From NCBI GenBank assembly GCA_017482385.1, contig JAFUNI010000006.1:1-64000 (forward strand): DNA of 64,000 nt. Direction: 5' to 3'. The position numbers and the translations under genes are program-made. Under the pieces are notes generated by a model. The model was not told the DNA's origin. It searched no databases and was given only the letters and a program-made list of their open reading frames with translations. Origin of the DNA: Oscillospiraceae bacterium. Lineage in GTDB: Bacteria > Bacillota > Clostridia > Oscillospirales > Oscillospiraceae. Below are positions 1 through 8,720 of the stretch, one piece after another. How positions within the stretch are numbered: the stretch's first letter is position 1; each line of letters opens with the position of its first letter.

Positions 1-496
1 CGCCTTGCGTATACTGTCCTCTCAATTCGTATCTGTAACTGAGTTGATGCAGCACCACAACAGCATTGGTGTCATTCTGCTTATAGATCGTGCCGTATAA
101 GTGACCGCCTCCTGTAACAGGGTTTTTGCACTTGAATTGCCGGGTACAGAATATAGGGGGCATTGCTTTTATGAGTTCTAAAATGCCTGCGTTGATTGCA
201 TCTGTGGTTGTACCTTCCACTACCGGCAATTGCTCTCCGCCGTAGCCAAAGCCAGCGGGCGCTTTTTTTGTATGCAGCGCATTAAAGACATCAGCAGGGG
301 TGGGATCCTCCACATCTGGGCAAATAGCTTCAGCTACTGAATCGGGAAGTACCGACTCTTTATTGTACGGAGTCCCCTCCACTGTCGGCTCATCATCCCG
401 AGCAATTTCAATATTGAACGGTACGCCTTTTTCGATTTTCTCCGTGTCAACAATGGCAGTGTACCGACCCGGATACTTTGCCAACCTATCTTTCAT
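1..496 (-). CDS. Phage distal tail-region protein, partial (unknown function)
   Basis: An open frame of at least 165 codons runs off the left edge, so the C-terminus is missing. It starts at ATG 496-494, which overlaps the TGA of the gene before it (ATGA), a sign of translational coupling. The N-terminus reads MKDRLAKYPGRYTAIV and I recognise no domain. Its place after the tail tip genes suggests a tail fibre, baseplate or receptor-binding component, but that rests on position only. It belongs to the late operon read leftward out of the window. Confidence 0.6.
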   Translation of the reverse strand, partial: MKDRLAKYPGRYTAIVDTEKIEKGVPFNIEIARDDEPTVEGTPYNKESVLPDSVAEAICPDVEDPTPADVFNALHTKKAPAGFGYGGEQLPVVEGTTTDAINAGILELIKAMPPIFCTRQFKCKNPVTGGGHLYGTIYKQNDTNAVVVLHQLSYRYELRGQYTQG

Positions 497-912
497 AATC
501 CATTCTCCTCTCCGGCGTAGATTTCGCCACTGTATTGAAAATTCTCTTGATTCTTAGACAAATGCTCTTGCACCAACAGCAATGCTTTTTCTATTTGGTT
601 TGCTCCTTCCGTGGTCAAAAACCGCATAGATTCCGGCAATTCCGCCTGAACGCCAGTAACTTCACAAAGCCTTTTGACATTTGTAAGATACCTGTCCATT
701 TGCGACGCCGCATTCCACGAAGAAACAGAAAACAGACCGGGTGCACCCCAGTCGGTTTTTGTGGTAAGCAACGCCAAAGGAACCTTAGTCCGTGCAATCA
801 AGCAAAGGTTTCCCACAGCATCTTCTACGCGGTTTAGATCAGCTGCTTCATAGCGGCCCTTTTCAGTATTCAATAACACGTCGCTACGGGTTCTGTCTGT
901 TATTAAATTCAT
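493..912 (-). CDS. Phage structural-region protein, 139 aa, function unknown
   Basis: Starts MNLITDRTRSDV and carries the phrase EKGRYEAADLNRVEDAV, a pattern I remember from small proteins in the tail cluster of gut Firmicutes prophages. No enzymatic motif is visible. The ATG shares one base with the stop of the upstream tail gene, and its own TGA overlaps the next ATG, so it is tightly embedded in the late operon. A role in the tail tip or fibre is inferred from position only. Confidence 0.6.
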   Translation of the reverse strand: MNLITDRTRSDVLLNTEKGRYEAADLNRVEDAVGNLCLIARTKVPLALLTTKTDWGAPGLFSVSSWNAASQMDRYLTNVKRLCEVTGVQAELPESMRFLTTEGANQIEKALLLVQEHLSKNQENFQYSGEIYAGEENGL

Positions 913-2615
913 TACTGCAGCACCTCCGCATCCTCTCTTGACCGGTCAGCTCCTCGAACTTCGATACTCGCCGTGTGTCCGGTAGCCGTGAACTCGCTTT
1001 CCATCTTGGTAATATACCCAACGGTCAGATCATTACCAAACGGATTGGCTATCTCAACGATGTCTCCCGCTTTTTGGCCTTCGACAACAACTGTACCATT
1101 GAGAGAGTTTTCCAAACTGTAGTAGGCCTTTAGCCGTTCGATGACTTCCTGCACATTTTCATCGGTAATCAAAGTGGCGTTTTCAATCTTAATGGTGTCC
1201 CCTCCGAACTCGGAGGCATCCGGATTCGTCCAAGAATGATCCACTGTGGTATGCACGTACTTCTTGCCGGTCACTTCAAAAACCGCACCTGTTGATCCGG
1301 TAATCCGCACCCAATGAGGATGCTCTTCTGCAATCTGCGCCTCGCCAAAATATGGGTTACACGCATACCCCCAATGTGGTTCTGAAAACACAAGAACAAC
1401 TTCATCTACCAATGTGTTCGGATCGTTGTACACAGTCGCATCTGCAGCCAGTATTTCCTGTTCGTCGCTCTGGGTGTATTTGTGCGCCGTTACCTGTATT
1501 CCCTTGGGCATTCTAATCTGCGAAAGACTTGATCCGGATAGAATCTTGTCTTTGTCAAAGAAACCCGGCTGCTGGGCTGTGAGAGGATCTCCGACAGCGT
1601 TTAGCTTTATCGTCCCGTCTCCTTGCGTGGTGACATAAGCACCTACAGCAAAAGCAATTTGCTGAAGGGCTTCTCTTTTTGTGCACACCGGCAAATAGCC
1701 AATCGGCTTTGATTCGAGTGAAGCATCTAACACATAAGGAATGTCCCCTAAAACGGCCCCCAAAACATCAGGCAATTCCACTTTATCGTCCTTGTTATAA
1801 AGGCCACCAAGGAACGTATCTTCAAGTATAGAGATTGTAGACTGGGCTTTTAATGTAAGCTTGTTCTCACCTTCTCGGGTATAGTCCTTGATATAGTGAG
1901 ATGCAATAATCTCATTGTTCCGATACAGTTCCAACCGGTGGTCTTTACGAATATTCAACTTGCGATTTTTACTGTCCCGGATCTCCACTGTGAGCTCGTC
2001 GGCGCTCAATTCGCAGGACGACGGGTCGATCTCGTTCAAAAGGCTGACCCGTACCAGCTCATCCTGGAAAAACAGCACTGTCTGTCCCAACTGAATTTGC
2101 TGCAGCTTTGCAAAATGCTCGGGTATATTTGTCGATATAAACTCAACCTCGATTTTGTTAAACCCGTCTACTCCATACTTGAAAAACCAATTCGAAGAAT
2201 CGGGATATGCCGTTACAGTTTCAAATGCTTCATCGTTGCAATACCAGGTAATAACAACCTCGTTGCACCATTCACCGGTAGACGGCCAAAATTGAAAAGT
2301 GATGCCAGGTGCGGAGAATGTTTCATCTTGCGGGAATACAAGCTGCAAAATAGGCCTACCACCATTCTCATTTGAAAAAATGCCGTTTTCTTCAGATGTT
2401 TCTTTGCTCCACCAGCCGATATTCTCCGGACTATCCGATAAAATGTCTCTTGTGCCGTCCAGAGGCCACCCTTGGGGTTCTAATGTTGCCCAAGGGGTAT
2501 CTGGGTATCCTTCAGCTAAAAGCGCAGGATCTCCAAGCTGGCCGCTGTCGGAGGAAATCTGCATTTTCTCATTCGTAAACTTGGGTGCAGAGATATACTT
2601 AACATATAAACTCAT
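912..2615 (-). CDS. Siphovirus tail tip / hub-like protein, 567 aa
   Basis: A large protein directly downstream of the tape measure and distal tail genes, the usual site of the tail-associated hub or tail protein in siphoviruses of Gram-positive hosts. The first ~190 residues are rich in aromatic residues and beta-prone, compatible with a carbohydrate-binding-like domain (inference). The middle, about 200-260, reads like a baseplate hub segment (VEIRDSKNRKLNIRKDHRLE). No peptidase or lysozyme motif is seen. The start overlaps the upstream stop as ATGA. The call rests on position and general composition. Confidence 0.55.
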   Translation of the reverse strand: MSLYVKYISAPKFTNEKMQISSDSGQLGDPALLAEGYPDTPWATLEPQGWPLDGTRDILSDSPENIGWWSKETSEENGIFSNENGGRPILQLVFPQDETFSAPGITFQFWPSTGEWCNEVVITWYCNDEAFETVTAYPDSSNWFFKYGVDGFNKIEVEFISTNIPEHFAKLQQIQLGQTVLFFQDELVRVSLLNEIDPSSCELSADELTVEIRDSKNRKLNIRKDHRLELYRNNEIIASHYIKDYTREGENKLTLKAQSTISILEDTFLGGLYNKDDKVELPDVLGAVLGDIPYVLDASLESKPIGYLPVCTKREALQQIAFAVGAYVTTQGDGTIKLNAVGDPLTAQQPGFFDKDKILSGSSLSQIRMPKGIQVTAHKYTQSDEQEILAADATVYNDPNTLVDEVVLVFSEPHWGYACNPYFGEAQIAEEHPHWVRITGSTGAVFEVTGKKYVHTTVDHSWTNPDASEFGGDTIKIENATLITDENVQEVIERLKAYYSLENSLNGTVVVEGQKAGDIVEIANPFGNDLTVGYITKMESEFTATGHTASIEVRGADRSREDAEVLQ

Positions 2616-3004
2616 CCGGCTACCACCTCCGGCTTCATAGCGATAAAGTTGACAGAGATCTCGCCCCAGTGGTTCTTGTCGGGCTGCATCAGCTTCAGCG
2701 CCTGCTCACCGCTGGTAACATACATCTGCTGGGTCAGCGTTTCCTGCCCGTAGGGGAACTCGCAAACGTGGCTCTTGGTAGGACTGGAGATTGCCTGCCA
2801 AAACGCATCGAGAGCGGCGGCGTCTCCGCCCCGCTCCCGAATTGTCATCGTGTAGTTGTAAAAGGTACCGATGATGTCCCGGTACATTGCGCCGTCTTGT
2901 GTCCGGCCGGACTTGTCTGTGTCCATTACGGAAAATTTCCGGGTCAGAGCTGTTACGCTCACATTGTAGGCCACACCGTCCATTTTGAATACCTGTTGAT
3001 CCAT
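2612..3004 (-). CDS. Distal tail-like protein, 130 aa
   Basis: A short protein between the tape measure gene and the large tail-tip gene, overlapping both by 1-4 bases. Its sequence (FKMDGVAYNVSVTALTRKFSV, and later MYRDIIGTFYNYTMTI) looks like a tail-tube-fold or distal-tail adaptor that joins the tube to the tip. This comes from gene order and composition; no diagnostic motif is visible. The ATG at 3004 shares a base with the tape measure TGA. Confidence 0.5.
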   Translation of the reverse strand: MDQQVFKMDGVAYNVSVTALTRKFSVMDTDKSGRTQDGAMYRDIIGTFYNYTMTIRERGGDAAALDAFWQAISSPTKSHVCEFPYGQETLTQQMYVTSGEQALKLMQPDKNHWGEISVNFIAMKPEVVAG

Positions 3005-5199
3005 CAGTAAGTACCTCCACTTGCCAAGCTGCCGCCCTTCCGGCGGGTCTCACTATCGATTACCGGCTTCAGCACACGTGCCAGCTGGGCAAGATCGCCG
3101 GTGAAGTTAATGGTTGTCACCGTTTCGATGCCACCTTCTTGCAATGCCAGCACCTCAGCCAAAGCCTGCTTAATGGTCTCCAAAGGTGCCTCGATGTTGG
3201 TACCGTGCTTCTGATCACCAAGGACTGCCATAAACTCTCGGTTGGGAGGAATGACCGCACCCTGGGCAAGCATTGGTATCTTGGGAAGGCTTATCAGCTT
3301 TGTGTCAATCTTAGGGATAATCTGTTTGCCCGCAATTTTAAGGCCGTCAAACTGTATGTGGAACATATCGTTAATCGCCTCAATCACTTTGTTTATGATT
3401 TTTATGATGCCATTTGCCATATTTTTCACAAACCGAGTAATTGGATTGTCGCTCAAACTCCACGCGGCTTTTGAGCCCGCAATTCCTGCAAATATCAAAG
3501 CAAGTCCTGCACCGATACCAACTCCGGATAGGCACAGCAAAACGCCCAAAACAAGTGATGCTCCGGAAATGATAGAAAGAATTCCTGCAAACACTGCCTT
3601 TATTTTATCTTTAATGGAACTCCAATTCACTGCCGCAGTTGTTGCAAGTCCAGCTGCTCCTGCAATAACCAGGCCAATGCCTAAAGGTATGCCCACGCCA
3701 GTAAATAGCAGGATAATACCGATTACAAGCAGGGCACCACTTATAATGGCCATAATCTTACCCACTTGGCCGCTTAGCGCTTCCTTTATCGCATTCCAAT
3801 TTATTGCAATTGTGCCGCCAAGGAAAGTAGCACCGGCAACAATTAGGCCAATACCAATACCCCAGACTTGTGCGCAACAAAGCAAAATGCCCAGCACAAC
3901 AAGGAACGCACCACCTATCGCAGCCACAGCTGCTACAACAGGATCTTTCAGCGCCTCCTCAATCGCGTTCCAATTAAGAGCAACCTCAGAACCAAGCAAA
4001 GCTGCACCGCCAATAACAAGGCCAAGGCCCAAAGCCAAATGCGTAGGGCAAGCAAAGCAAATAATAATGCCAATCGCCAACGTTACCGCTCCGCCTATCA
4101 ATGCTATGGCCTCAGCTGTGGATACAACATTGCTTTCTACACTTCCCCAACTCTCTTCGATAGATTTATACAACGCAAGGCCTCCAAGCACGATCATACC
4201 AAGGCCAAGAGGAATATTTGCTCCGGACAATGTTAGAATAATACCCAACGCAAAAACAGCCGCCGATGTAAGCGATGCCATTTCACTTAGCTTGCTGTTT
4301 ATGTCAATATCTTTGGTTTCAAAATTTGCAGTGTCAGTATTCTCAGAAGAATCGTTGTTGCCCAAAACATTTAGTTCATCGAATCCGGCAAGATGTTTCT
4401 TCGCATCCTTTGCGGCCTTGCCCGCTTTTTCCGTCGCATTTGCCTGATCATTCAAAGCTTCCGCATTTTTCTTCATTTGATCAGCGCTTTTTCCTGCAAG
4501 AGATGCAAAAGCCCGGCCAAGAAGGAGGGCTAACTTAGTAGCAACCTCAACTGCCGTAGTCAAAATCGGGAGCAAAACCTCATAGATCGGCTGAATCGCC
4601 GTTAAGGCAGCACCTTTAAGCTTGCTCCACGCATCCGTGAATTTTTGGTTCGACTTTAATGCCTTTCCAAAGTATTGCGTAACAGATCTCAAGCCCTGGC
4701 TAATAACATTAAATACCAAAGCACTGGCCATAATGCTTGTCAGTCGTTTACCAAATGCTCTTGCACCTTTGGTAGCTTTTTTATAGGCTCGCTCTTTCTC
4801 TTTTAATGCCTTACGTGCCGCTCTCGTTTCTGCAGCCTCTTCTTTTCGTGCAGCGCTTGTAACAACAGTAGCCAACCGAAATCTGGCAGATTCAAGTCTG
4901 TCATAAATTGCTGCCCGTTGTACGCCAAGCCGTTCCGCCCCCTTATCATCGTTTTGGGAAACTGCAGCATTAAACTCTGCCGTCACAGAATCCAGTTGAG
5001 ATTTTAGAGATTTTACTTTTGCGAAAGCCTGTTGAACAGAAACCGAGGCTCCGCCAGACAAGGCCTTTTTTATTTTACCGCCAAGATCTTCGACAGCAAC
5101 GCCAACAGAAGACATTTCTTTTTTGATGGCTTCAAAGCCCTTTTCCATCCCATCCGTTCCTATTCTTGTGTCAATAATAACGGAACCATCTGTTTTCAT
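3004..5199 (-). CDS. Tail tape measure protein with 58-aa hydrophobic repeats
   Basis: At 731 aa this is the longest tail gene and follows the two tail-chaperone genes, the standard position of the tape measure protein, which sets tail length and helps DNA enter the cell. Residues ~1-290 are alanine/lysine-rich and helical. From ~300 to ~560 there are about five glycine-rich hydrophobic segments. At least two units are exactly 58 residues apart, each opening with an NWNAI-type motif, so the membrane-active part grew by tandem duplication. The start MKTDGSVIIDTRIG is preceded by a GGTGG ribosome binding site. Confidence 0.85.
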   Translation of the reverse strand: MKTDGSVIIDTRIGTDGMEKGFEAIKKEMSSVGVAVEDLGGKIKKALSGGASVSVQQAFAKVKSLKSQLDSVTAEFNAAVSQNDDKGAERLGVQRAAIYDRLESARFRLATVVTSAARKEEAAETRAARKALKEKERAYKKATKGARAFGKRLTSIMASALVFNVISQGLRSVTQYFGKALKSNQKFTDAWSKLKGAALTAIQPIYEVLLPILTTAVEVATKLALLLGRAFASLAGKSADQMKKNAEALNDQANATEKAGKAAKDAKKHLAGFDELNVLGNNDSSENTDTANFETKDIDINSKLSEMASLTSAAVFALGIILTLSGANIPLGLGMIVLGGLALYKSIEESWGSVESNVVSTAEAIALIGGAVTLAIGIIICFACPTHLALGLGLVIGGAALLGSEVALNWNAIEEALKDPVVAAVAAIGGAFLVVLGILLCCAQVWGIGIGLIVAGATFLGGTIAINWNAIKEALSGQVGKIMAIISGALLVIGIILLFTGVGIPLGIGLVIAGAAGLATTAAVNWSSIKDKIKAVFAGILSIISGASLVLGVLLCLSGVGIGAGLALIFAGIAGSKAAWSLSDNPITRFVKNMANGIIKIINKVIEAINDMFHIQFDGLKIAGKQIIPKIDTKLISLPKIPMLAQGAVIPPNREFMAVLGDQKHGTNIEAPLETIKQALAEVLALQEGGIETVTTINFTGDLAQLARVLKPVIDSETRRKGGSLASGGTY

Positions 5200-5211
5200 T
5201 TTCCCACCACC

Positions 5212-5760
5212 TTAAAGCCATTTGTTAAAGTATTCTTGCAGGGCAGCTTTTTCCGCGGTGTCCGGTGTTTGGAAGTCCACCTTTTGACGGTTATCCCGGT
5301 AATACTCCTGTTCCCATTTGTCCAGTTTCTTGCCTTTTGCCTTCTTAGATCGAATTCCAACCACTGTGGAAAGCTGCCCCTCGCCCACACCGTAAAAATA
5401 CGACAGGAATGTCCACCAGTGCATATACTTTTCAGCGCGAATTTCTTTGCCGGCAAATTTATTCACATCCGCAATGATCATTGCGGAATCCTGCTGCCAG
5501 TCCATAAGCTTAGGACCGGGCTTATCATCTTGATTGTCATAGGCGATAAAGTCAGATAAATACCTTGCAGCATCTTCCTGGTAAGCATCGGGTATATCAC
5601 CTTCATAAAACAAGCCAAGCGCAATCCTCCACCGTGCATATTCCGTTCTTGTATTATCATTCAAGTATTGGATTATCTCCAAAACATCCCGAAAATCCGT
5701 GTTGATCTGATACTCTACCCCGCCGATCGTCGCCGCTACCGGCAAGCCCCAGGCATTCAT
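5212..5760 (-). CDS. Gp15 family phage protein (tail assembly chaperone position)
   Basis: This 182-aa protein matches my memory of the Gp15 family of Listeria phage A118 and relatives: an N-terminal TDFRDVLEIIQYLND helix, the IALGLFYEGDIPD stretch and a C-terminal YMHWWTFLSYFYGVG motif. It lies between the preceding small chaperone-like gene and the tape measure, where siphoviruses keep their two tail assembly chaperones. It is coupled to the upstream gene by an ATGA overlap at 5757-5760, so the pair is made by restart rather than by an obvious frameshift. Confidence 0.8.
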   Translation of the reverse strand: MNAWGLPVAATIGGVEYQINTDFRDVLEIIQYLNDNTRTEYARWRIALGLFYEGDIPDAYQEDAARYLSDFIAYDNQDDKPGPKLMDWQQDSAMIIADVNKFAGKEIRAEKYMHWWTFLSYFYGVGEGQLSTVVGIRSKKAKGKKLDKWEQEYYRDNRQKVDFQTPDTAEKAALQEYFNKWL

Positions 5761-6227
5761 ACGCCAAGAGCCCGCCGCTGCTCACGATTCAGCTTTGCTT
5801 CCTTGATCTCAGCCTCCACGCAGTTCTTTGCGCCACCTTCCATAATGGGGGCGAGCGCCTCCAGCAAGCTGTTGATAACCCGGTCGCCACTTGATGTAAC
5901 CGCCATTAGGTTTACACCCTTCAAAACATTATCAAAATTATTTTCTCCGCCGAAAATGCCATTAAGAATGGTTTTGATTCGCCGGTCAGTTTCCTCCATT
6001 ACCTGCAGGGATGCAGCACCGGCTTTTGCCTGGGCTTCTACAGAATCATCCTCTGCTACGATTGCATTTGCTTTGGCCGCCATTTCGGTTTCTACGGCCT
6101 TGATTTCATCCATTGCGTGCATATAACGAGCATACACGTTAGGGTCGCTGGGGTTAAAAACAAGAGGTGCCCCGCCCTCTACAAACTGATAGCTTTTAAT
6201 GCCAAGGTCAATATTTAACTTTTCCAT
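5757..6227 (-). CDS. Tail assembly chaperone-like protein, 156 aa
   Basis: It sits between the major tail protein and the Gp15 gene, the place of the first tail chaperone (gpG-like). The sequence is acidic and alanine-rich with helical segments (MHAMDEIKAVETEMAAKANA), ending in a basic tail LNREQRRALGV. It resembles the DUF6673 group as I recall it. The start is supported by the AGGAGGAAAA ribosome binding site just upstream of ATG 6227. It probably binds the tape measure protein during tail assembly. Confidence 0.6.
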   Translation of the reverse strand: MEKLNIDLGIKSYQFVEGGAPLVFNPSDPNVYARYMHAMDEIKAVETEMAAKANAIVAEDDSVEAQAKAGAASLQVMEETDRRIKTILNGIFGGENNFDNVLKGVNLMAVTSSGDRVINSLLEALAPIMEGGAKNCVEAEIKEAKLNREQRRALGV

Positions 6228-6239
6228 ATTTTCCTCCTG

Positions 6240-6283
6240 TTGTTGTTTGAGAGTGCTGCTACCAATGTAGCAGCACTCCTTTT
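6240..6283 (-). terminator. Hairpin after the major tail gene
   Basis: On the - strand the sequence GGAGTGCTGCTAC is followed after a short loop by GTAGCAGCACTC, then by runs of T and A towards the next gene. The stem is about 11 bp. It lies immediately 3' of the major tail gene stop, so it fits an attenuator that raises tail tube expression relative to the genes behind it. Confidence 0.45.
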
Positions 6284-6288
6284 TTCCT

Positions 6289-6789
6289 TTACGCCTCGCC
6301 GTTGGCAGTAAACTTTTTGGTCTTCAAATCAAAGGTTCCTTCAGTACGATTACCGGCATAGTTCACGGAGAAGGGCACCTGCACGCCAGTAGTGTCACCG
6401 CCGTAGCTGTTGGGAATAACATACACATCCTCACGAACAGCGCGGATAACCACAGGCTCTGCGCCATCCTCGCCGGGCTTCAGCAGGACTTCCACATAGG
6501 AGGTCTTACAAGCATCTCCGGACTTACGCAGCATAGCGATCTCCATCATCTTCTCAGTGAGCGCATCGTCGTACTCATAATAGACAGGATCTGCATCGCT
6601 GGATGCCTCGTAGCCGTTGTGCTTAACGGAATTTTCACCCAGGATGTTCTTGGCAGTTTCCACATCCGGGTTCAGCTCCACAGTAAACTCTTCCAGATCC
6701 TTGCCCAACCGCACATACTCAGGTGCGGCATAGGTGGTATCAAAGGCAGAATCGATGTAGTGAGCTAAAAATTTTCTTTCAGCCTTCAT
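6289..6789 (-). CDS. Major tail (tube) protein, 166 aa
   Basis: It begins MKAERKFLAHYIDSAFD and is beta-rich with ordered charged turns, as expected of a siphovirus tail tube subunit. It lies directly upstream of the two chaperone genes and downstream of the tail terminator candidate, the conserved position for the major tail protein. A 61-base gap with an inverted repeat (GTGCTGCTACCAAT / GTAGCAGCACTCC) separates it from the chaperone gene and may be an attenuator that lets this abundant protein be over-produced; that part is inference. Confidence 0.7.
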   Translation of the reverse strand: MKAERKFLAHYIDSAFDTTYAAPEYVRLGKDLEEFTVELNPDVETAKNILGENSVKHNGYEASSDADPVYYEYDDALTEKMMEIAMLRKSGDACKTSYVEVLLKPGEDGAEPVVIRAVREDVYVIPNSYGGDTTGVQVPFSVNYAGNRTEGTFDLKTKKFTANGEA

Positions 6790-6801
6790 TTCATTACTCC
6801 T

Positions 6802-7302
6802 TTACATATCAAATTCATTGGTATACTGGACACTCACCGGGAGGATCCAGTCTTGGGATTTGTTTTCATTCGGCACAGTGCCGTAGGAATTGTTGCGGGT
6901 TATGCGTGTGATCTTCCTGCCATCGAAAATAGCAGGGTACGAAGAAAGCCTGTGGGTCTCTCCATTGATCTCCACAGGCTCTTTACATAGCCATTTTCCC
7001 AATGTGTCTAAAAACGCGGACACATTCATTTTTTGAAATTCTCGGGTCGCCGTTGTACGGTAGACCACCAAAAACGGAAACTGGCAAGACTGCATAACGT
7101 GATCCGTTATGGAAACACGCTCAGACATTACCAAAGCGCCTGCATCTGCCGAAAACGCGATTCCAGATTCTGCTCCCAGCTCTTCAAACAATATCTTTTG
7201 CCCGTTCAATCCGGGGAATTGATTCAGCAACGTTTTCATCGCCCTTGCAAGCAGTTCATAGCCTGTTGCGTCATTGCCAACAGGTTTTAGTTCTTCTGCC
7301 AT
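6802..7302 (-). CDS. Minor structural protein / tail terminator candidate, 166 aa
   Basis: It lies between the minor capsid/connector genes and the major tail protein, the usual site of the tail terminator (completion) protein. The sequence starts MAEELKPVGNDATG and includes FPFLVVYRTTATREFQKMNVSAF, reminiscent of tail-terminator alpha/beta folds. It ends 12 bases before the start of the major tail gene and is adjacent without a gap to the gene before it. Assignment is by gene order. Confidence 0.5.
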   Translation of the reverse strand: MAEELKPVGNDATGYELLARAMKTLLNQFPGLNGQKILFEELGAESGIAFSADAGALVMSERVSITDHVMQSCQFPFLVVYRTTATREFQKMNVSAFLDTLGKWLCKEPVEINGETHRLSSYPAIFDGRKITRITRNNSYGTVPNENKSQDWILPVSVQYTNEFDM

Positions 7303-7767
7303 TTATCCGCCTCCTGCCATTTTCTTTGTTTTTCGCACCCACACTTTACCGTGGTATTTTTTCGCGGTATCAAACCAGTGGTCTGTTACATTTGGATGGG
7401 CGTGTCTAGAATATTGCAGATCTCTTTCGGTCACAATCTTCTTTTCTGCCTTGGCCGCAAATGCAGACAAGGTTCGCTCACCAATCATAACCTTACCCTC
7501 ATATAAGAAGCCGCCCATCGGCGGAGCTGCCGCCACTACCTTGCCGGAACCGGCAATAGATTGCGACATTCCCCGGGTCACATTGATAAATATACTGGTC
7601 TGCATCGGCATATACGGGACCATAGAATCCATCACCATGCTGTCCAGCTGATATTGCGCTCTGGAGTACTGACCTTCAAAACGGCCAAGGTCAATCCTCA
7701 TAACACCTTCTATGGTTCGATCCTTGTACTTGAACTGATAATTCAGTTTTTCGATCTGCTTCGCCAT
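7303..7767 (-). CDS. Minor capsid / connector protein (HK97 gp10-like position), 154 aa
   Basis: It resembles the A118-type minor capsid protein group: a basic N-terminus (MAKQIEKLNYQFKYK) and a C-terminal block with HAHPNVTDHWFDTAKK. I place the start at ATG 7767, one base after the TGA of the upstream gene; an in-frame TTG at 7788 would overlap that gene by 20 bases and is less likely. Probable role: neck or head-tail joining protein. The function is inferred from position and resemblance. Confidence 0.6.
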   Translation of the reverse strand: MAKQIEKLNYQFKYKDRTIEGVMRIDLGRFEGQYSRAQYQLDSMVMDSMVPYMPMQTSIFINVTRGMSQSIAGSGKVVAAAPPMGGFLYEGKVMIGERTLSAFAAKAEKKIVTERDLQYSRHAHPNVTDHWFDTAKKYHGKVWVRKTKKMAGGG

Positions 7768-7768
7768 A

Positions 7769-8221
7769 TCATTTGCCCAAAATTTCAAAGTGTGGAATCA
7801 CGCTATACGGACCACCCACAGAGGAAATTGCAAATACATAATCGTGCGTACGGTTCATATAGGTGTAAAAATCCGTATCGGGAAAATAATCCGCATCTTG
7901 TACGGGAGCCTCACTGCCCCAGTCCTCCAGCCAGAAAAAGTCAAACTGATTTCCGGTGGCAAAGGTCAGCACCCCGGACGGATCCTGAAGCTCAGCCCAT
8001 TGCTTAGGGGGCAACCACCGCTTGCCACAGACCAGTTTGTTTTCGTCTTCTTGCACATAGCGAATATGCAAAACAGCGCTGTCAGCCGATTCTACACCAT
8101 ACTTGGCAAGGATTGCCGCCCTGTCCATATTTAGGTGCACACCGTGAATCACAGTTGGAAACCAGGTATCCCCCTCATCACCTGTCTTGCGGTTAAATAG
8201 CGTGATTGTGTCCTTATACAC
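7769..8221 (-). CDS. Head closure / minor capsid protein, 150 aa
   Basis: It starts MYKDTITLFNRKTGDEGDTWFPTVI, a pattern I associate with minor capsid or head-closure proteins of siphoviruses in Clostridia (rigid beta-barrel that plugs the connector). It overlaps the upstream connector gene by 8 bases. No catalytic motif is seen. The order capsid, adaptor, closure, gp10-like, terminator, tube is the standard neck module and is the main support. Confidence 0.55.
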   Translation of the reverse strand: MYKDTITLFNRKTGDEGDTWFPTVIHGVHLNMDRAAILAKYGVESADSAVLHIRYVQEDENKLVCGKRWLPPKQWAELQDPSGVLTFATGNQFDFFWLEDWGSEAPVQDADYFPDTDFYTYMNRTHDYVFAISSVGGPYSVIPHFEILGK

Positions 8222-8699
8222 AGGGATACACCCCCATATACAGAAGGTTCACGCCGTTAGCATCAGATACGCCGGAAAGATAGTCCCGGACAGTGCTGCT
8301 GATCAACCTGTCACGAACAGATCGGTCAGCAGCAGCCACATCGATTTCAGTACTTTGGAAACTGCCGGTAGAATACGAAACAGATTCATTACCGGCAGAA
8401 ACCGAAGTCACAACTTTTCCCTGTAGGCCATTTTCGGTCTGCAGATAGCCCCGACCCACAGAGGCGTTTTTTTCCGCCTCTTGGATCTGAAACAGCAGAT
8501 TGACGATCTCAGCAGCGCAGCGTTTTACAGCTTCCGCAGAATCTTCATCGGAAGGGAATGCGACCTTCAGTTTCTTCACGCCGTCAATGCCGGTGGTGTG
8601 TCGGTCTATATACCTGCAAGCATCAAACGCCAGTCGGTAGAAAGACCCATCATCTATGCTACCGTAAATGGTCGCATATTCTTCAAACGTGATGTACAT
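8214..8699 (-). CDS. Head-tail adaptor, 161 aa
   Basis: First gene after the major capsid gene. Its N-terminus MYITFEEYATIYGSIDDGSFYRLAFDA resembles the helical head-tail connector (Ad1/gp6-type) that docks under the portal, and the middle is helical with an RCAAEIVNLLFQIQ segment. Position and fold impression support adaptor; I see no other identity for it. A GGAGGA ribosome binding site precedes ATG 8699. Confidence 0.6.
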   Translation of the reverse strand: MYITFEEYATIYGSIDDGSFYRLAFDACRYIDRHTTGIDGVKKLKVAFPSDEDSAEAVKRCAAEIVNLLFQIQEAEKNASVGRGYLQTENGLQGKVVTSVSAGNESVSYSTGSFQSTEIDVAAADRSVRDRLISSTVRDYLSGVSDANGVNLLYMGVYPCV

Positions 8700-8720
8700 A
8701 CATTCCTCCGCATTTTATTC

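Noticed and set aside
3242..4447. A 401-codon open frame on the + strand
   Set aside because: It lies antisense to the repeat part of the tape measure gene. The alternate frame stays open because of biased codons; its product is proline/isoleucine-rich without a domain or ribosome binding site.
5757..5763. Programmed frameshift joining the two tail chaperone genes
   Set aside because: The genes overlap as ATGA with separate start signals and no slippery heptamer was evident, so restart translation explains the pair.
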